A DNA stretch of 38,000 nt from assembly GCA_014859275.1 (NCBI GenBank), contig JACUUO010000010.1, positions 1 through 38,000 of the forward strand, written 5' to 3'. Both the position numbers and the translations under genes were made by a program. Of the stretch, positions 22,462 to 31,895 are shown one piece after another. Numbering within the stretch: position 1 is the stretch's first letter; every line of letters begins with the position of its first letter. The notes beneath the pieces were generated by a model. The model made no database searches and was not told the origin of the DNA. It was given only the letters and a program-made list of their open reading frames with translations. The DNA comes from Actinomycetota bacterium. GTDB lineage: Bacteria > Actinomycetota > Aquicultoria > Aquicultorales > Aquicultoraceae.

Positions 22462-23184
22462 ATGAGCGGTTTAACATTGTTCTACACTGCATTTACTTAT
22501 ATAGCGATAGCCATATTTTTATATGGTTTTCTTACTAGAATTTGGAAGTATGCCACGACGCCTTCACCTTTGAAGATCCCCCTTACGCCTGCCCCCGTAC
22601 AGCCAGCCGGTGCGGTTTATAGGATAATTCAAGAGGTAGGTTTCTTCAAAAGTCTTTTCTATAGTAACAGGATCATATGGCTGGCTGGGTATTTATTTCA
22701 TCTTGCGCTGGCCATTGTGCTCATAAAACACGCAAGGTTCTTCTTTGCTTCAACCCCGGTTGCATTCCACTGGATTACGACGTTCGAGATCTGGATCGGA
22801 TTCATCATGTTGTTGCCACTACTTCTTCTGTTTTTATTGAGATTGGTGATCGATAGAACCTACTACATATCAATAATGATGGACTACCTAATCCTCGTGC
22901 TTTTAATGGGCATTGCAGTTACCGGCATACTTACCAAATATTTTGTAAGGACGGATATTGTAAGTGTAAAGCAGTTCGTAATGGGCTTAGTACAAGTAAG
23001 ACCTGAAGCATTGCCAGCAGACCCGATATTTATCATTCATTTTACTCTGGTAATGCTGCTACTTATCTATTTTCCGTTTAGCAAGCTAATGCACGCAGGC
23101 GGAATCTTCTTTAGCCCGACAAGGAATCAGGTTGATGATCCCAGGGAATTAAGGCACGAGACAGCCTGGGCTGCGAAAGGATAG
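22462..23184 (+). CDS. dsrM: DsrM, membrane cytochrome b of the DsrMKJOP complex
   Basis: The 240-residue protein has about five to six transmembrane helices of the NarI-like gamma-subunit family. Histidines suited to haem b ligation lie in LFHLALAIVLIKHARFF and FIIHFTLVMLLLIYFPFSKL-MHAGG. DsrM oxidises menaquinol and passes electrons to DsrK. The ATG follows AAAAGGGA with 6-nt spacing. The DsrK start lies 4 bp beyond the stop. Length agrees with the short DsrM type. It is the first gene of an unbroken dsrMKJOP run. Confidence 0.93.
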   Translation: MSGLTLFYTAFTYIAIAIFLYGFLTRIWKYATTPSPLKIPLTPAPVQPAGAVYRIIQEVGFFKSLFYSNRIIWLAGYLFHLALAIVLIKHARFFFASTPVAFHWITTFEIWIGFIMLLPLLLLFLLRLVIDRTYYISIMMDYLILVLLMGIAVTGILTKYFVRTDIVSVKQFVMGLVQVRPEALPADPIFIIHFTLVMLLLIYFPFSKLMHAGGIFFSPTRNQVDDPRELRHETAWAAKG

Positions 23185-23188
23185 TGAG

Positions 23189-24727
23189 ATGGCAGAAACA
23201 ACAGCTGTAAAAACAGGAATGCCTGCGCCACCTAAAAAGGCGGAAGATGAGATTCCCCAGCTAACAGGCCTAATTCCAAAGCCTAAGATTGTACGGGGTA
23301 CAGCCGCCCACTATAAGGCCTATGTTGCCAAACCTGAGATACAGGAAAAGCTTGATTTTCCTGGAAGCCTAGTGGATAACTGGGAGGAAGCTGCCGTACG
23401 AAGACTGGGCGAACTTCTTGAGAAGTATAAATCACTCCAGGTATACCTGGATATCTGCGTGAGATGTGGTTCTTGTACAGATAAATGTCACTACTTTATA
23501 GGTACTAAAGATCCAAAGAATATGCCAGTGGCAAGGCAGGATCTATTAAGGAAGGTTTATCGTAAATACTTTACATTAGAGGGCAAGGTCCTGGGGAGTT
23601 TAGTGGGAGCTATAGGCTTTGACCTAGAATTGCTTGCTGAGTGGTACAGTTATTTCCATCAGTGTTCACAGTGCAGGCGGTGTTCACTATATTGCCCATA
23701 TGGCATTGATACGGCTGAGATATCAATGGCTGCAAGGGAAATAATGGATTCCATCGGCATGGGTCAAAAGTACACTAATGAGATCATTGGTAAGGTTCAT
23801 GAAATAGGCAACAACTTGGGTTTAAATCCCAAGGCCCTCGCTAATTCGCTCGAAAACGTTGAGGAGGAAATCGAGGAAGATACCGGTGCGCCTGTTAAAT
23901 TGCCGCTTGATGTAGAAGATGCTGATATTCTCCTGGTTACTCCTTCAGCTGACTTCTTTGCACTACCGCATGTTGAGTCGCTAATAGGTTATGCAAAGGT
24001 GTTCCACCAGGCAGGGGTTAATTGGACGCTCAGTTCGACAGCATCAGAGGCCGGCAACTTCGGAATGTTTATCGGAAGTTATGATCAAATGAAAAAGGTT
24101 GCTTTGCGGGTAAGACAAGCGATATTAGAGCTAAGGCCAAAGCGTTTGGTTGTTGGAGAATGCGGCCATGCGTGGAGAATAGCATATTCTTTTTGGAATA
24201 CGCTCATTGGTCCATTTGACATGCTAGATCCGAAGTATCCAAGGCCCCAGCATATCTGCGAATTTACGCTTGATTTAATCAATCGTGGAGCGCTGGAGCT
24301 AGATAAGTCAGCGAACGATGAGTTTGTAGTTACATTTCACGATTCATGTAACGTGGCCCGTGCATCCAGAATGGGTGATAGGCCGGGCGGGCAATTTGAT
24401 ATACCGAGGGAAGTTATTAAAGCCGTTGTTAACAGGTATGTTGATATGGAAGAGGATGCTATAAAGGAGAGAACATTCTGTTGCGGCGGCGGCGGCGGGC
24501 TCCTAACTGATGAGCTTCTGGATTTACGCATAAAGGGGGCTTATCCGAAAGTACAAGCGCTTCGCAACATTATGGACACACATGAGGTTAACTTCATGGC
24601 TCTAATATGCGCGATATGCAAAGCCCAGTTCACCAAAGTACTGCCGAAGTTTAACATACCGATGACAGTTGCAGGCGGCGTACATCAGCTTGTCGGAAGG
24701 GCTGTAGTTCTTGGAGCAAAGGAATGA
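23189..24727 (+). CDS. dsrK: DsrK, HdrD-like iron-sulfur subunit (DsrC disulfide/trisulfide reductase)
   Basis: The 512-residue cytoplasmic protein has two [4Fe-4S] motifs, CVRCGSCTDKC (about residues 91-101) and CSQCRRCSLYC (about 162-172). A C-terminal CCG domain follows, with HDSCNVAR, CCGGGGG and CAICK, the set of ligands for the noncubane cluster of heterodisulfide reductase HdrB/D. DsrK takes electrons from DsrM and reduces oxidised DsrC. It starts 4 bp after dsrM, and its stop overlaps the dsrJ start (ATGA). No key cysteine appears missing. Confidence 0.95.
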   Translation: MAETTAVKTGMPAPPKKAEDEIPQLTGLIPKPKIVRGTAAHYKAYVAKPEIQEKLDFPGSLVDNWEEAAVRRLGELLEKYKSLQVYLDICVRCGSCTDKCHYFIGTKDPKNMPVARQDLLRKVYRKYFTLEGKVLGSLVGAIGFDLELLAEWYSYFHQCSQCRRCSLYCPYGIDTAEISMAAREIMDSIGMGQKYTNEIIGKVHEIGNNLGLNPKALANSLENVEEEIEEDTGAPVKLPLDVEDADILLVTPSADFFALPHVESLIGYAKVFHQAGVNWTLSSTASEAGNFGMFIGSYDQMKKVALRVRQAILELRPKRLVVGECGHAWRIAYSFWNTLIGPFDMLDPKYPRPQHICEFTLDLINRGALELDKSANDEFVVTFHDSCNVARASRMGDRPGGQFDIPREVIKAVVNRYVDMEEDAIKERTFCCGGGGGLLTDELLDLRIKGAYPKVQALRNIMDTHEVNFMALICAICKAQFTKVLPKFNIPMTVAGGVHQLVGRAVVLGAKE

Positions 24728-25095
24728 AGATGAGAGCGATAATTGCATTTCTAGCTTTTCTAATTGTGCTAACGCTACCGTTCTTAGTAAGCGCTGGTAG
24801 CGGAAACATACTGCAAAGTGTCCAAGCGCCGGAGATCGAGCTTCCTGATCCTGAGTTAGGCGAGTGTGTAGAGGATGTTTCTTACATGCGTGCCAATCAC
24901 ATGGTTTTACTGAAGGAAGAGAGAGAGCGGGCTGTAAGGCACGGAGAAAGGGGCGATTATAGCCTAAGTAATTGCTTTAGCTGTCATACTAATATAACAA
25001 CATTTTGCAAGCGTTGTCATGATTATGCAGGCGTAAAGCCCGGTTGTTTTGAAATTGAAGAAGGCTGCCATTACGCCCCGACTTCGAATGATTAA
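24724..25095 (+). CDS. dsrJ: DsrJ, periplasmic multihaem cytochrome c with an atypical third site
   Basis: The 123-residue protein has an uncleaved-type N-terminal helix (about residues 5-24). Cys48 in GECVEDVSYMRANHM matches the cysteine proposed as haem ligand in DsrJ. Two ordinary haem sites follow, Cys84-x2-Cys87-His88 and Cys95-x2-Cys98-His99. Where the family normally has a third CXXCH, this protein has Cys108 and Cys115-His116 separated by six residues (CFEIEEGCH). The site is either a stretched haem-binding motif or lost. DsrJ is the periplasmic redox subunit of DsrMKJOP. It overlaps dsrK by 4 bp. Confidence 0.9.
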   Translation: MKMRAIIAFLAFLIVLTLPFLVSAGSGNILQSVQAPEIELPDPELGECVEDVSYMRANHMVLLKEERERAVRHGERGDYSLSNCFSCHTNITTFCKRCHDYAGVKPGCFEIEEGCHYAPTSND

Positions 25096-25196
25096 GGGTT
25101 AAGGTAAAGCCAGATTTCCATGGAGGAGAAGCACCTATTACTGCTGTACAAATCACGGTAAAAGGGCTTGAAAGATTAAAGGGAGAAGGTCAAGCT

Positions 25197-25925
25197 ATGG
25201 GAATGGACAGACGGACATTTCTTAAATTAGGTGGGGCGTTAGCCTTAGGTAGCTTAATCACCCCTGGCTCACAATTGCTACTGGCATCGCAAGAGAACAA
25301 GACTGGTAACGAGTCAAAGACTAGGTGGGCGATGGTTGTAGACCTTGATAAGTGTAGTGGCTGCAACAAGGAGTGTGAGGAGATATGCAGGGATGAGAAT
25401 AATGTCCCACACTACGGCAACGAGAGATATGATGCTTACTGGCTAAGAGTAGCCGATGTGAAGCAACACCTGCCAGGTGTCGAGACTAGGGAACGGCATA
25501 TTCCGTTGATGTGCCAGCATTGCGATAATCCCCCGTGCGTACATGTATGTCCGACAAAGGCATCGTTTGTGCGGGATGATGGGATTACGCTGATAGACGA
25601 GCATAGATGTATAGGATGCCGGTATTGTGTAATTGCATGCCCATACAGAGCAAGATCACTCATCTTTAGGAAGAGCGATAAATGGACAAATGAAGAAGTT
25701 CCAAAGATGATGATTGGTGTTGTCACCAAGTGCTCGTTCTGTGCTCATAGGGTGGACAAAGGGCAGGATCCGGCATGTGTTGAGAAGTGCCCATATAACG
25801 GACTCATATTCGGCAATATGAACGATCCGAACAGCGAAGTGGCTAAGATTATTGCTACCAAAAACACAAAAATTCTCCGGCCTGAAAAACATCTGGGCCC
25901 AAAAGTATTCTATAAAGGGTTATAG
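25197..25925 (+). CDS. dsrO: DsrO, periplasmic ferredoxin-like iron-sulfur subunit
   Basis: The 242-residue protein begins with a twin-arginine signal, MDRRTFLKLGGALALGS, so it is exported folded with its clusters. Four groups of cysteines of the DmsB/NrfC type follow: CSGCNKECEEIC, CQHCDNPPCVHVC, CIGCRYCVIAC and CSFCAHRVDKGQDPACVEKC. DsrO connects DsrJ with the membrane subunit DsrP. The start has AAAGGGAGAAGG 7 nt upstream. A 101-bp gap without a gene precedes it. Confidence 0.95.
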   Translation: MGMDRRTFLKLGGALALGSLITPGSQLLLASQENKTGNESKTRWAMVVDLDKCSGCNKECEEICRDENNVPHYGNERYDAYWLRVADVKQHLPGVETRERHIPLMCQHCDNPPCVHVCPTKASFVRDDGITLIDEHRCIGCRYCVIACPYRARSLIFRKSDKWTNEEVPKMMIGVVTKCSFCAHRVDKGQDPACVEKCPYNGLIFGNMNDPNSEVAKIIATKNTKILRPEKHLGPKVFYKGL

Positions 25926-25942
25926 GGGATTGTGAGGCTAAT

Positions 25943-27136
25943 ATGGCTAGGAAGTACTATTTTGCAAGAATAGAGGGTAAGACACCGAAGTATTATTGGA
26001 CTGTAGGTATACTGGGTGCACTTGTCTTAGGCTGGCTGGTTGCGTCTTACATAAGGTTTGTAGAAGGCATGTATCTCACGGGAATGAGCCATTCTGTACC
26101 CTGGGCAGGCTGCAAGGTGCTATTTGTGCTCTTTGTTGGCCTAAGTGCAGGTTCGTTTATTTTATCCGCGTTAGCAGCGATATTTAAGCAGAAAGAGTAC
26201 AAGGTGCTCTCGAGGGTTGGCGGATATGTCGCCATCTTATTCATGTTAGGCGCACTTGCAATACTTCTTACAGATGAGGGTAGGCCAGACAGGGTTTTAT
26301 TGCTTTTTGTGCCAGGTAATATTAACCCAAGATCAATGCTGTCTTTAAATGCGTTCATTTACACATCGTATATCACATGTGGGATATTGTACCTCTGGGC
26401 GCAGCTTAGGGAAAAAGAAAAGGTAGCAACGGCGTTGGGCATCGTAGCTACCGTACTTGCTGTTGGAGTGCATTCGGGTACGGGGTTCCTATTCAGTATC
26501 GCAAATGGAAGAGAAGCCTTCTTCACCCCGATTACACCGATCGCATTTGTTGTGGCCGCTCTCTCGTCAGGTACTGGCATAGCGATGATAATACTGTACA
26601 CAACATTTAAGCTTACAAAAAGAACCATTGATATGAAGTTTTTCATACAGCTGAGAAGGATATTAACAGGTCTAATCTTCTTCGTCATATACCTTATGAC
26701 GATTGAGCATCTTACCCACCTTTACGTCCCGGAGCATCAGGAAGCAGAGTTTTACATATTTGGTGGCGGTTTCTTTACTTGGGCGTTCTGGGGCGGACTG
26801 ATTGGAATAGGTGGTCTGATCCCGATTATATTACTTCTCAATCCTGCCACTAGGGATAAAATGAAGTGGATACTTACCGCTTCCGCCTTACACGTGTTCG
26901 GGGTGCTGTGCGAAAGAATGATAATCGTTTTACCAGGGCAATTCCTGCCGCAACCGATAATGCCCGGTTATGAGATCGGTAGTGCGTTTCGCGACGGGGT
27001 GATAACAAATTATCTCCCGTCGGTAGCTGAATGGACGCAGATCGTAGGGGTAATAGCTCTTGTAGCATTGTTATATATACTGGGCTTAAGAATGCTACCT
27101 TTGCTCCCGGTTGAAGGGAAATATATTAAGGAATAG
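25943..27136 (+). CDS. dsrP: DsrP, NrfD-like quinone-interacting membrane subunit
   Basis: The 397-residue protein has about ten transmembrane helices of the NrfD/PsrC family. It exchanges electrons between the quinone pool and DsrO. MSHSVPWAGCKVLFVLFVGLS in the N-terminal quarter and RPDRVLLLFVPGNINPRSML are typical of the family. It starts 17 bp after dsrO with GTGAGG upstream. A 13-bp direct repeat, AAGGAATAGCAAG (27128-27140 and 27144-27156), straddles its stop codon. Confidence 0.94.
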   Translation: MARKYYFARIEGKTPKYYWTVGILGALVLGWLVASYIRFVEGMYLTGMSHSVPWAGCKVLFVLFVGLSAGSFILSALAAIFKQKEYKVLSRVGGYVAILFMLGALAILLTDEGRPDRVLLLFVPGNINPRSMLSLNAFIYTSYITCGILYLWAQLREKEKVATALGIVATVLAVGVHSGTGFLFSIANGREAFFTPITPIAFVVAALSSGTGIAMIILYTTFKLTKRTIDMKFFIQLRRILTGLIFFVIYLMTIEHLTHLYVPEHQEAEFYIFGGGFFTWAFWGGLIGIGGLIPIILLLNPATRDKMKWILTASALHVFGVLCERMIIVLPGQFLPQPIMPGYEIGSAFRDGVITNYLPSVAEWTQIVGVIALVALLYILGLRMLPLLPVEGKYIKE

Positions 27137-27243
27137 CAAGTTAAAGGAATAGCAAGAAATGGCGAGAGGGGGAAAGCTTTAAATTTTTGCCACCGTCAGA
27201 AACAAACAAAGACAATCGTTTAAAAAGAAAAGGAGGCTAAGAA

Positions 27244-28428
27244 ATGTCAGATGACCTGAAAATTCCACTATTAGATGAGTTGGAAAAGGGGCCGTGGCCA
27301 AGTTTTGTTAAAGACTTGAAAACTTTGGCCCCAAAAAAACCGATGGTTAGAGACTTGTTGCGTCAGCTCGAAAAATCGTATCAGGACAAAAGAGGTTATT
27401 GGAAGCACGGTGGATTGGTGGGTGTGCTGGGTTATGGTGGGGGTGTTATCGGAAGGTATTCTGCGTTACCAGACGAGTTTCCCGGGGTTTCGCACTTCCA
27501 CACTATAAGGGTGCACCAGCCCTCCGGATGGTTCTATACTTCAGAGGCTCTAAACGAGCTGATGGACATATGGGATGCCCATGGTTCGGGCCTTCTGAAC
27601 ATGCACGGGTCAACTGGTGATCTCGTATTTTTAGGTACGGTAACAGACGAGCTTGAGCCGACCTTTAGAGATCTAACAGCGAGGGACTGGGACCTTGGCG
27701 GTTCAGGTTCCGACCTGAGGACACCGAGCTGCTGCGTAGGTCCAGCTCGCTGTGAAAATGCATGCTATGATACTCTAGAGCTCGTTGATAACCTAGCACA
27801 CAGGTTCCAAGATGAGCTGCATAGGCCGATGTTTAATTATAAGTTTAAGATTAAAGCGGCCGGCTGCCCAAATGATTGTGTAGCTGCTATCGCAAGGTCG
27901 GATTTTGGCATAATTGGAATCTGGAAGGATAACATCCAGGTAGACCAAGCTGCTGTTGCAGAGTATGTGGATTCCGGTTTTAATGTTAAAGAGTTCGTGG
28001 TCGATAATTGCCCAACCGGCTGTATGAGCCTAGAAGGCAAGGAGCTCAAAATCGATGACAGCAACTGCGTAAAGTGCATGCATTGCATCAATCTAATGTC
28101 AAAAGCATTAAGCGTAGGAAAAGAGCGCGGAGCGGCCCTTGTAATGGGCGCAAAGGCTCCGATCGTTGAGGGTGCTCTGCTCGGCTCGGTCATAATTCCG
28201 TTCATGGAAATAGAGGAGCCATTCGAAGAGATGCATGACCTGCTTGAGAGGATCTTTGAATTCTGGGATGAATACGGAAAGGCTAGAGAAAGAATTGGCG
28301 AATGTATAGAGCGCATAGGACTTGCCAGCTTCCTGGAGCAAATAGAACTTGAGCCTCTACCTCAAATGGTTACACAGCCGAGAGACAATCCATATATCTT
28401 CTATGAAGAATATTACGAAGAAGAGTAG
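27244..28428 (+). CDS. dsrA: Dissimilatory sulfite reductase alpha subunit
   Basis: The 394-residue DsrA carries the siroheme-[4Fe-4S] ligands as CVGPARC (C-x5-C) and CPNDC (C-x3-C). An inserted ferredoxin domain has CPTGC and [10 protein letters not shown] for a second cluster. With DsrB it forms the cytoplasmic alpha2beta2 enzyme that reduces sulfite with six electrons and loads sulfur on DsrC. AAAAGGAGG precedes the ATG. Length is slightly below that of many DsrA proteins, but no landmark is missing. Confidence 0.97.
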   Translation: MSDDLKIPLLDELEKGPWPSFVKDLKTLAPKKPMVRDLLRQLEKSYQDKRGYWKHGGLVGVLGYGGGVIGRYSALPDEFPGVSHFHTIRVHQPSGWFYTSEALNELMDIWDAHGSGLLNMHGSTGDLVFLGTVTDELEPTFRDLTARDWDLGGSGSDLRTPSCCVGPARCENACYDTLELVDNLAHRFQDELHRPMFNYKFKIKAAGCPNDCVAAIARSDFGIIGIWKDNIQVDQAAVAEYVDSGFNVKEFVVDNCPTGCMSLEGKELKIDDSNCVKCMHCINLMSKALSVGKERGAALVMGAKAPIVEGALLGSVIIPFMEIEEPFEEMHDLLERIFEFWDEYGKARERIGECIERIGLASFLEQIELEPLPQMVTQPRDNPYIFYEEYYEEE

Positions 28429-28539
28429 GGATAGGGGTAAAGCAAGTTAGGAATAGCCTAGGTAATAAGGAAAGAGTTTAGGGAGCGGTTACCCAGGTGG
28501 TTAAGATACGAAGTGAAATGTGACAGGAGGTATGACTTA

Positions 28540-29616
28540 ATGGCAACTCAAACAGAGAGAAGAACAGATATAGGCCCACCGCATTATAGTCAGTTCTTGC
28601 ACCCGATAATAAAAGAGAATTATGGCAAGTGGAAATACCACGAGACCTTAAAGCCGGGCGTTCTGATGCACGTGGGTGAGACGGGTACAATTTATAGCGT
28701 ACGTGCAGCATCTGCAAGGCTTATAACCATAAGTTTTGTAAGGTTTATGGCGGGTCTAGCAGATAAGTACGCGGATGGATATTTGAGGTTCACGAGCAGG
28801 AACAATATTGAGTTCCTATTGGCCAACAAGGATAACATCGAGCCCTTAATAAAGGAACTCGCTGATAATGGTATACCGGTAGGTGGTACGAATAACGCGA
28901 TATCGAATGTAGTACATACCCAGGGCTGGGTTCACTGCCATTCATCAGCAACCGACGCCTCTGGCTTAGTTAAGGTTATAATGGATGATCTATTCGAGTA
29001 TTTCGGCTCGATGAAGCTGCCGAATAAGCTAAGAATCGCCGTGGCATGCTGTTTGAATATGTGCGGCGCCGTGCATTGCTCGGATATCGCGGTGCTTGGC
29101 GTTCACAGGACGCTGCCAAGAATTGATCACAGCACTCTTGGTAATCTGTGCGAGATTCCAACGACGGTTGCATCGTGCCCAAATAATGCGATTAAGCCAA
29201 CAACGATTGAGGGAAAAACAACAGTTAAAGTAGATGAGGACAAGTGCATGTACTGCGGCAACTGTTATACGGTTTGTCCAGCAATGCCACTGGCCGATCC
29301 GCTAAACGATGGTATCTCGATTTGGGTAGGTGGTAAAATATCAAACGCAAGAACAGAGCCGATGTTTACAAAGCTGGCAATACCATACATCCCAAATAAT
29401 CCACCTAGGTGGCCAGAGGTAACATCTGCAATTAGGAATATCGTAGAGATATATGTTAAGAATGCTAAACCGTACGAGCGTGTTGGGGAGTGGATAAACA
29501 GAATCGGTTGGGCTAAGTTCTTCGATTTGACGGGTATCGAATTTACAAAGTACCACATCGACGACTTCAGGCATGCTGGTACGACCTATAAGAGGTCAGT
29601 ACAGAATAGGTATTAG
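28540..29616 (+). CDS. dsrB: Dissimilatory sulfite reductase beta subunit
   Basis: The 358-residue DsrB is paralogous to DsrA. It has the DsrB-type [16 protein letters not shown] segment and CCLNMCG siroheme ligands, then a ferredoxin domain ([16 protein letters not shown]). I take ATG 28540 (MATQTERRT) because CAGGAGG lies 9 nt upstream; a GTG at 28513 would run through that ribosome site. It is 111 bp downstream of dsrA. The DsrAB type (reductive or oxidative, bacterial or archaeal) needs a tree, but DsrD next door favours reduction. Confidence 0.97.
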   Translation: MATQTERRTDIGPPHYSQFLHPIIKENYGKWKYHETLKPGVLMHVGETGTIYSVRAASARLITISFVRFMAGLADKYADGYLRFTSRNNIEFLLANKDNIEPLIKELADNGIPVGGTNNAISNVVHTQGWVHCHSSATDASGLVKVIMDDLFEYFGSMKLPNKLRIAVACCLNMCGAVHCSDIAVLGVHRTLPRIDHSTLGNLCEIPTTVASCPNNAIKPTTIEGKTTVKVDEDKCMYCGNCYTVCPAMPLADPLNDGISIWVGGKISNARTEPMFTKLAIPYIPNNPPRWPEVTSAIRNIVEIYVKNAKPYERVGEWINRIGWAKFFDLTGIEFTKYHIDDFRHAGTTYKRSVQNRY

Positions 29617-29629
29617 GAGGTTTTTTTAC

Positions 29630-29878
29630 ATGGCTGGGGAAATTTCAGTCGAGCAGTTGGCAGACGAAATGTATGGTGTCGTCGCCGAAAATGCCGGAAT
29701 GAAGAAAATGAAAGCAGGAGATCTCACGAAGGCAATGATCGCAAAGTTCGGGGATCAAGTATCCAAGCAAGATTGCAAAAGTGCAATAAAACTGCTTATT
29801 GACTCCGGCCGGTGTGTGTATGGCTATTATGGTGGAAGCTCAATCGAGCTCCCGCGTACAGAGGGCGCTGCTAACTAA
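29630..29878 (+). CDS. dsrD: DsrD, winged-helix activator of DsrAB
   Basis: The 82-residue protein has the DsrD winged-helix pattern: MKAGDLTKAMIAKFGDQVSKQDCKSAIK, then LIDSGRCVYGYYGGSSIELP. DsrD is an allosteric activator of sulfite reduction and is mainly found in sulfite/sulfate reducers, rarely in sulfur oxidisers. The ATG at 29630 has TTAGGAGG 8 nt upstream; the open frame before it overlaps dsrB and is not used. It follows dsrB by 13 bp. Confidence 0.93.
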   Translation: MAGEISVEQLADEMYGVVAENAGMKKMKAGDLTKAMIAKFGDQVSKQDCKSAIKLLIDSGRCVYGYYGGSSIELPRTEGAAN

Positions 29879-29989
29879 TAGTCGAAAACATCACTTAGGC
29901 GCAAGGCACTATTATAACAAATGCGGTGATTTTTTGAATAAATCATTAATTAAGAGTGCAATGACGCCTGGGACTCAAAGGAGAGAAGT

Positions 29990-31657
29990 ATGGCAGTAGT
30001 ACTGAAAAAGAGAAAGCGTGAGGTAGGTGCAATCAGTTATAAACGTGGTGGGGATGAATCCTATCTAAGGCCTCAGTATAATGAAAAAACTCCGCCCTGT
30101 AAGCACACCTGCCCGAGTGGCAATGACATAAGGGGTTTTCTAACGACGATTGCTCAATCAGAGGAATATGGGCGGAGTATTGAAGAGTCATACGAGAAGG
30201 CCTGGCGGGTTCTGACGCAAACAAACCCGTTGCCAGCTGTGCTAGGAAGGGTATGTCCGCACTTCTGCGAAGGTGAATGCAACAGGAAGGGTAAGGATGA
30301 GGCTGTATCGATTAACGCAATAGAGAGATCGATTGGTGATTATGGCATAAAGAACAAACTGCAACATGAAAAGATCAGCGATGAGTCGCGTTCCGAAAAA
30401 GTTGCAGTTGTTGGTTCAGGCCCGGCAGGCCTTTCGTGTGCGTTCCAATTGGCAAGAAGGGGTTACCCCGTTACCATTTTTGAGGGATTTAGTAAATCTG
30501 GTGGTATGCTGAGATACGGTATTCCGGCCTATAGACTGCCGGAAGACATACTTGACGCTGAGGTTAGTGCAATTGAAGCGCTAGGTGTAGAAATTAGATA
30601 TAACACTAAGGTTGGAAAGGATATATCCCTTGATGACCTTAAGAAAGATTACAAGGCAGTCTATCTTGCAATTGGTGCCCACAAGGGTTGGAATCTTGGC
30701 GTACCAGGCGAGGATGAATCTGGCGTTATAAACGCCGTTGAGTTCCTGAATAAAATTAATGCGGGCGAAAGAGTCGAAATTGGAAATAGGGTACTTGTTA
30801 TTGGTGGAGGTAACAGTGCGGTCGATGCGGCAAGGGCTTCCTTGAGGTTAGGAGCAAACCCGCAAATTGTCTACCGCAGAACCAGGGACGAGATGCCCGC
30901 GCTAGCTGAGGAGATCGAGGATACCGAGGCTGAGGGCATTCATATCGAGTACTTAGCCGCCCCAGTAGAAGTAATACGCGATGGTGGTAAAGTCACCGGA
31001 TTAAAATGCATCAAGATGGAACTCGGAGAGCCAGATGCAAGCGGTCGTAGAAGGCCTGTTCCGGTTGAGGGTTCGGAGTTTGTAATTGAGGCCGATATGG
31101 TCATACCCGCAATCGGCCAGGGCCCTGATTTTACGGGTATGGAGCAGTTTGAGGATAACGGTTGGATTACAGCGGATGCTAATGGTGCGACAAGCGAAGT
31201 CGGCGTATTTGCAGGTGGAGATGTTACCAATAAGCTTGGGACAGTAACTGAGGCCATTGGTCTTGGTAGAAAAGCCGCTCAGGCGATCGATTGTTATATA
31301 GAAGGGGTAGATGTACCGAAGGAGTACCCACCCCCAGTAATAAAGCATACAAATATGGCGATCAACTATTATACGGCATCGGCGTGCGCTGAGAAGTCAC
31401 ATGTTGCAGTTAAGGATCGTGTTAGCAACTTCAATGAAGTGGTCTCAACCCTGGCGGATGAACAGGCTATTGAGGAGGCCAAGAGATGCTTAAGCTGCGG
31501 AATGTGTTTTGATTGCGGGAACTGCTATAATTTCTGCTCGTACAACGCAGTAATTAAATTACCCAAGGGCGAGCACTACAAGTTTAATCTTGATGCCTGC
31601 GTAGGTTGTAAGAAGTGTGCAGAGGAGTGCCCATGCAGCTATATCGATATGATATAG
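29990..31657 (+). CDS. dsrL: DsrL-like NAD(P)H:acceptor iron-sulfur flavoprotein
   Basis: The 555-residue protein has an N-terminal Cys-rich domain of the GltD type (CKHTC, CPHFCEGEC). A FAD-binding Rossmann fold (VAVVGSGPAGLSCAF, near residue 137) and an NAD(P)H fold (VLVIGGGNSAVDAARAS, near 260) follow. The C-terminal double-cluster ferredoxin domain contains CLSCGMCFDCGNC and CVGCKKCAEECPC. This architecture and the CGMCFDCG end are those of DsrL, which transfers electrons between NAD(P)H and DsrAB. It is shorter than the DsrL of purple sulfur bacteria as I remember it, consistent with the group found in reducers. It is the last gene of the dsr locus, 111 bp after dsrD, before a strong terminator. 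Confidence 0.85.
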   Translation: MAVVLKKRKREVGAISYKRGGDESYLRPQYNEKTPPCKHTCPSGNDIRGFLTTIAQSEEYGRSIEESYEKAWRVLTQTNPLPAVLGRVCPHFCEGECNRKGKDEAVSINAIERSIGDYGIKNKLQHEKISDESRSEKVAVVGSGPAGLSCAFQLARRGYPVTIFEGFSKSGGMLRYGIPAYRLPEDILDAEVSAIEALGVEIRYNTKVGKDISLDDLKKDYKAVYLAIGAHKGWNLGVPGEDESGVINAVEFLNKINAGERVEIGNRVLVIGGGNSAVDAARASLRLGANPQIVYRRTRDEMPALAEEIEDTEAEGIHIEYLAAPVEVIRDGGKVTGLKCIKMELGEPDASGRRRPVPVEGSEFVIEADMVIPAIGQGPDFTGMEQFEDNGWITADANGATSEVGVFAGGDVTNKLGTVTEAIGLGRKAAQAIDCYIEGVDVPKEYPPPVIKHTNMAINYYTASACAEKSHVAVKDRVSNFNEVVSTLADEQAIEEAKRCLSCGMCFDCGNCYNFCSYNAVIKLPKGEHYKFNLDACVGCKKCAEECPCSYIDMI

Positions 31658-31709
31658 TTGAAACCTGAGAAGGATAAAGCACTTCTATAGTGCACAAGGC
31701 ACAGAGAAT

Positions 31710-31750
31710 AGTGCCTGTCTTGATCATGGCCAAGACAGGCACTTATTTTT
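31710..31750 (+). terminator. Intrinsic terminator closing the dsr locus
   Basis: AGTGCCTGTCTTG (31710-31722) pairs perfectly over 13 bp with CAAGACAGGCACT (31731-31743) around an 8-nt loop. TATTTTT follows immediately. It lies 52 bp after the dsrL stop. This is the clearest factor-independent terminator in the window. Confidence 0.9.
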
Positions 31751-31820
31751 CTGGGATAACTAAAAAAGTTAGTTATAATATAATAAGTGCTACCGAAGAT
31801 CATATAAGTGGATCATATAT

Positions 31821-31852
31821 CCCTCTCCCCCTGGGAGAGGGTAGGGTGAGGG
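31821..31852 (+). repeat. REP-like GC-rich palindromic element
   Basis: CCCTCTCCC (31821-31829), CCT loop and GGGAGAGGG (31833-31841) form a perfect 9-bp stem, followed by TAGGGTGAGGG. This block resembles intergenic repetitive palindromes known from many bacterial genomes. It lies between the dsr terminator and the aminotransferase gene. Confidence 0.6.
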
Positions 31853-31895
31853 TAAAGTTTGTAGTACCAGTAACCTTAGGACAGGGAGGCGTCAA

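Noticed and set aside
27128-27156. AAGGAATAGCAAG direct repeat as a CRISPR or attachment site
   Set aside because: Only two 13-bp copies with a 3-bp gap at the dsrP stop; a local duplication, without spacers or integrase.
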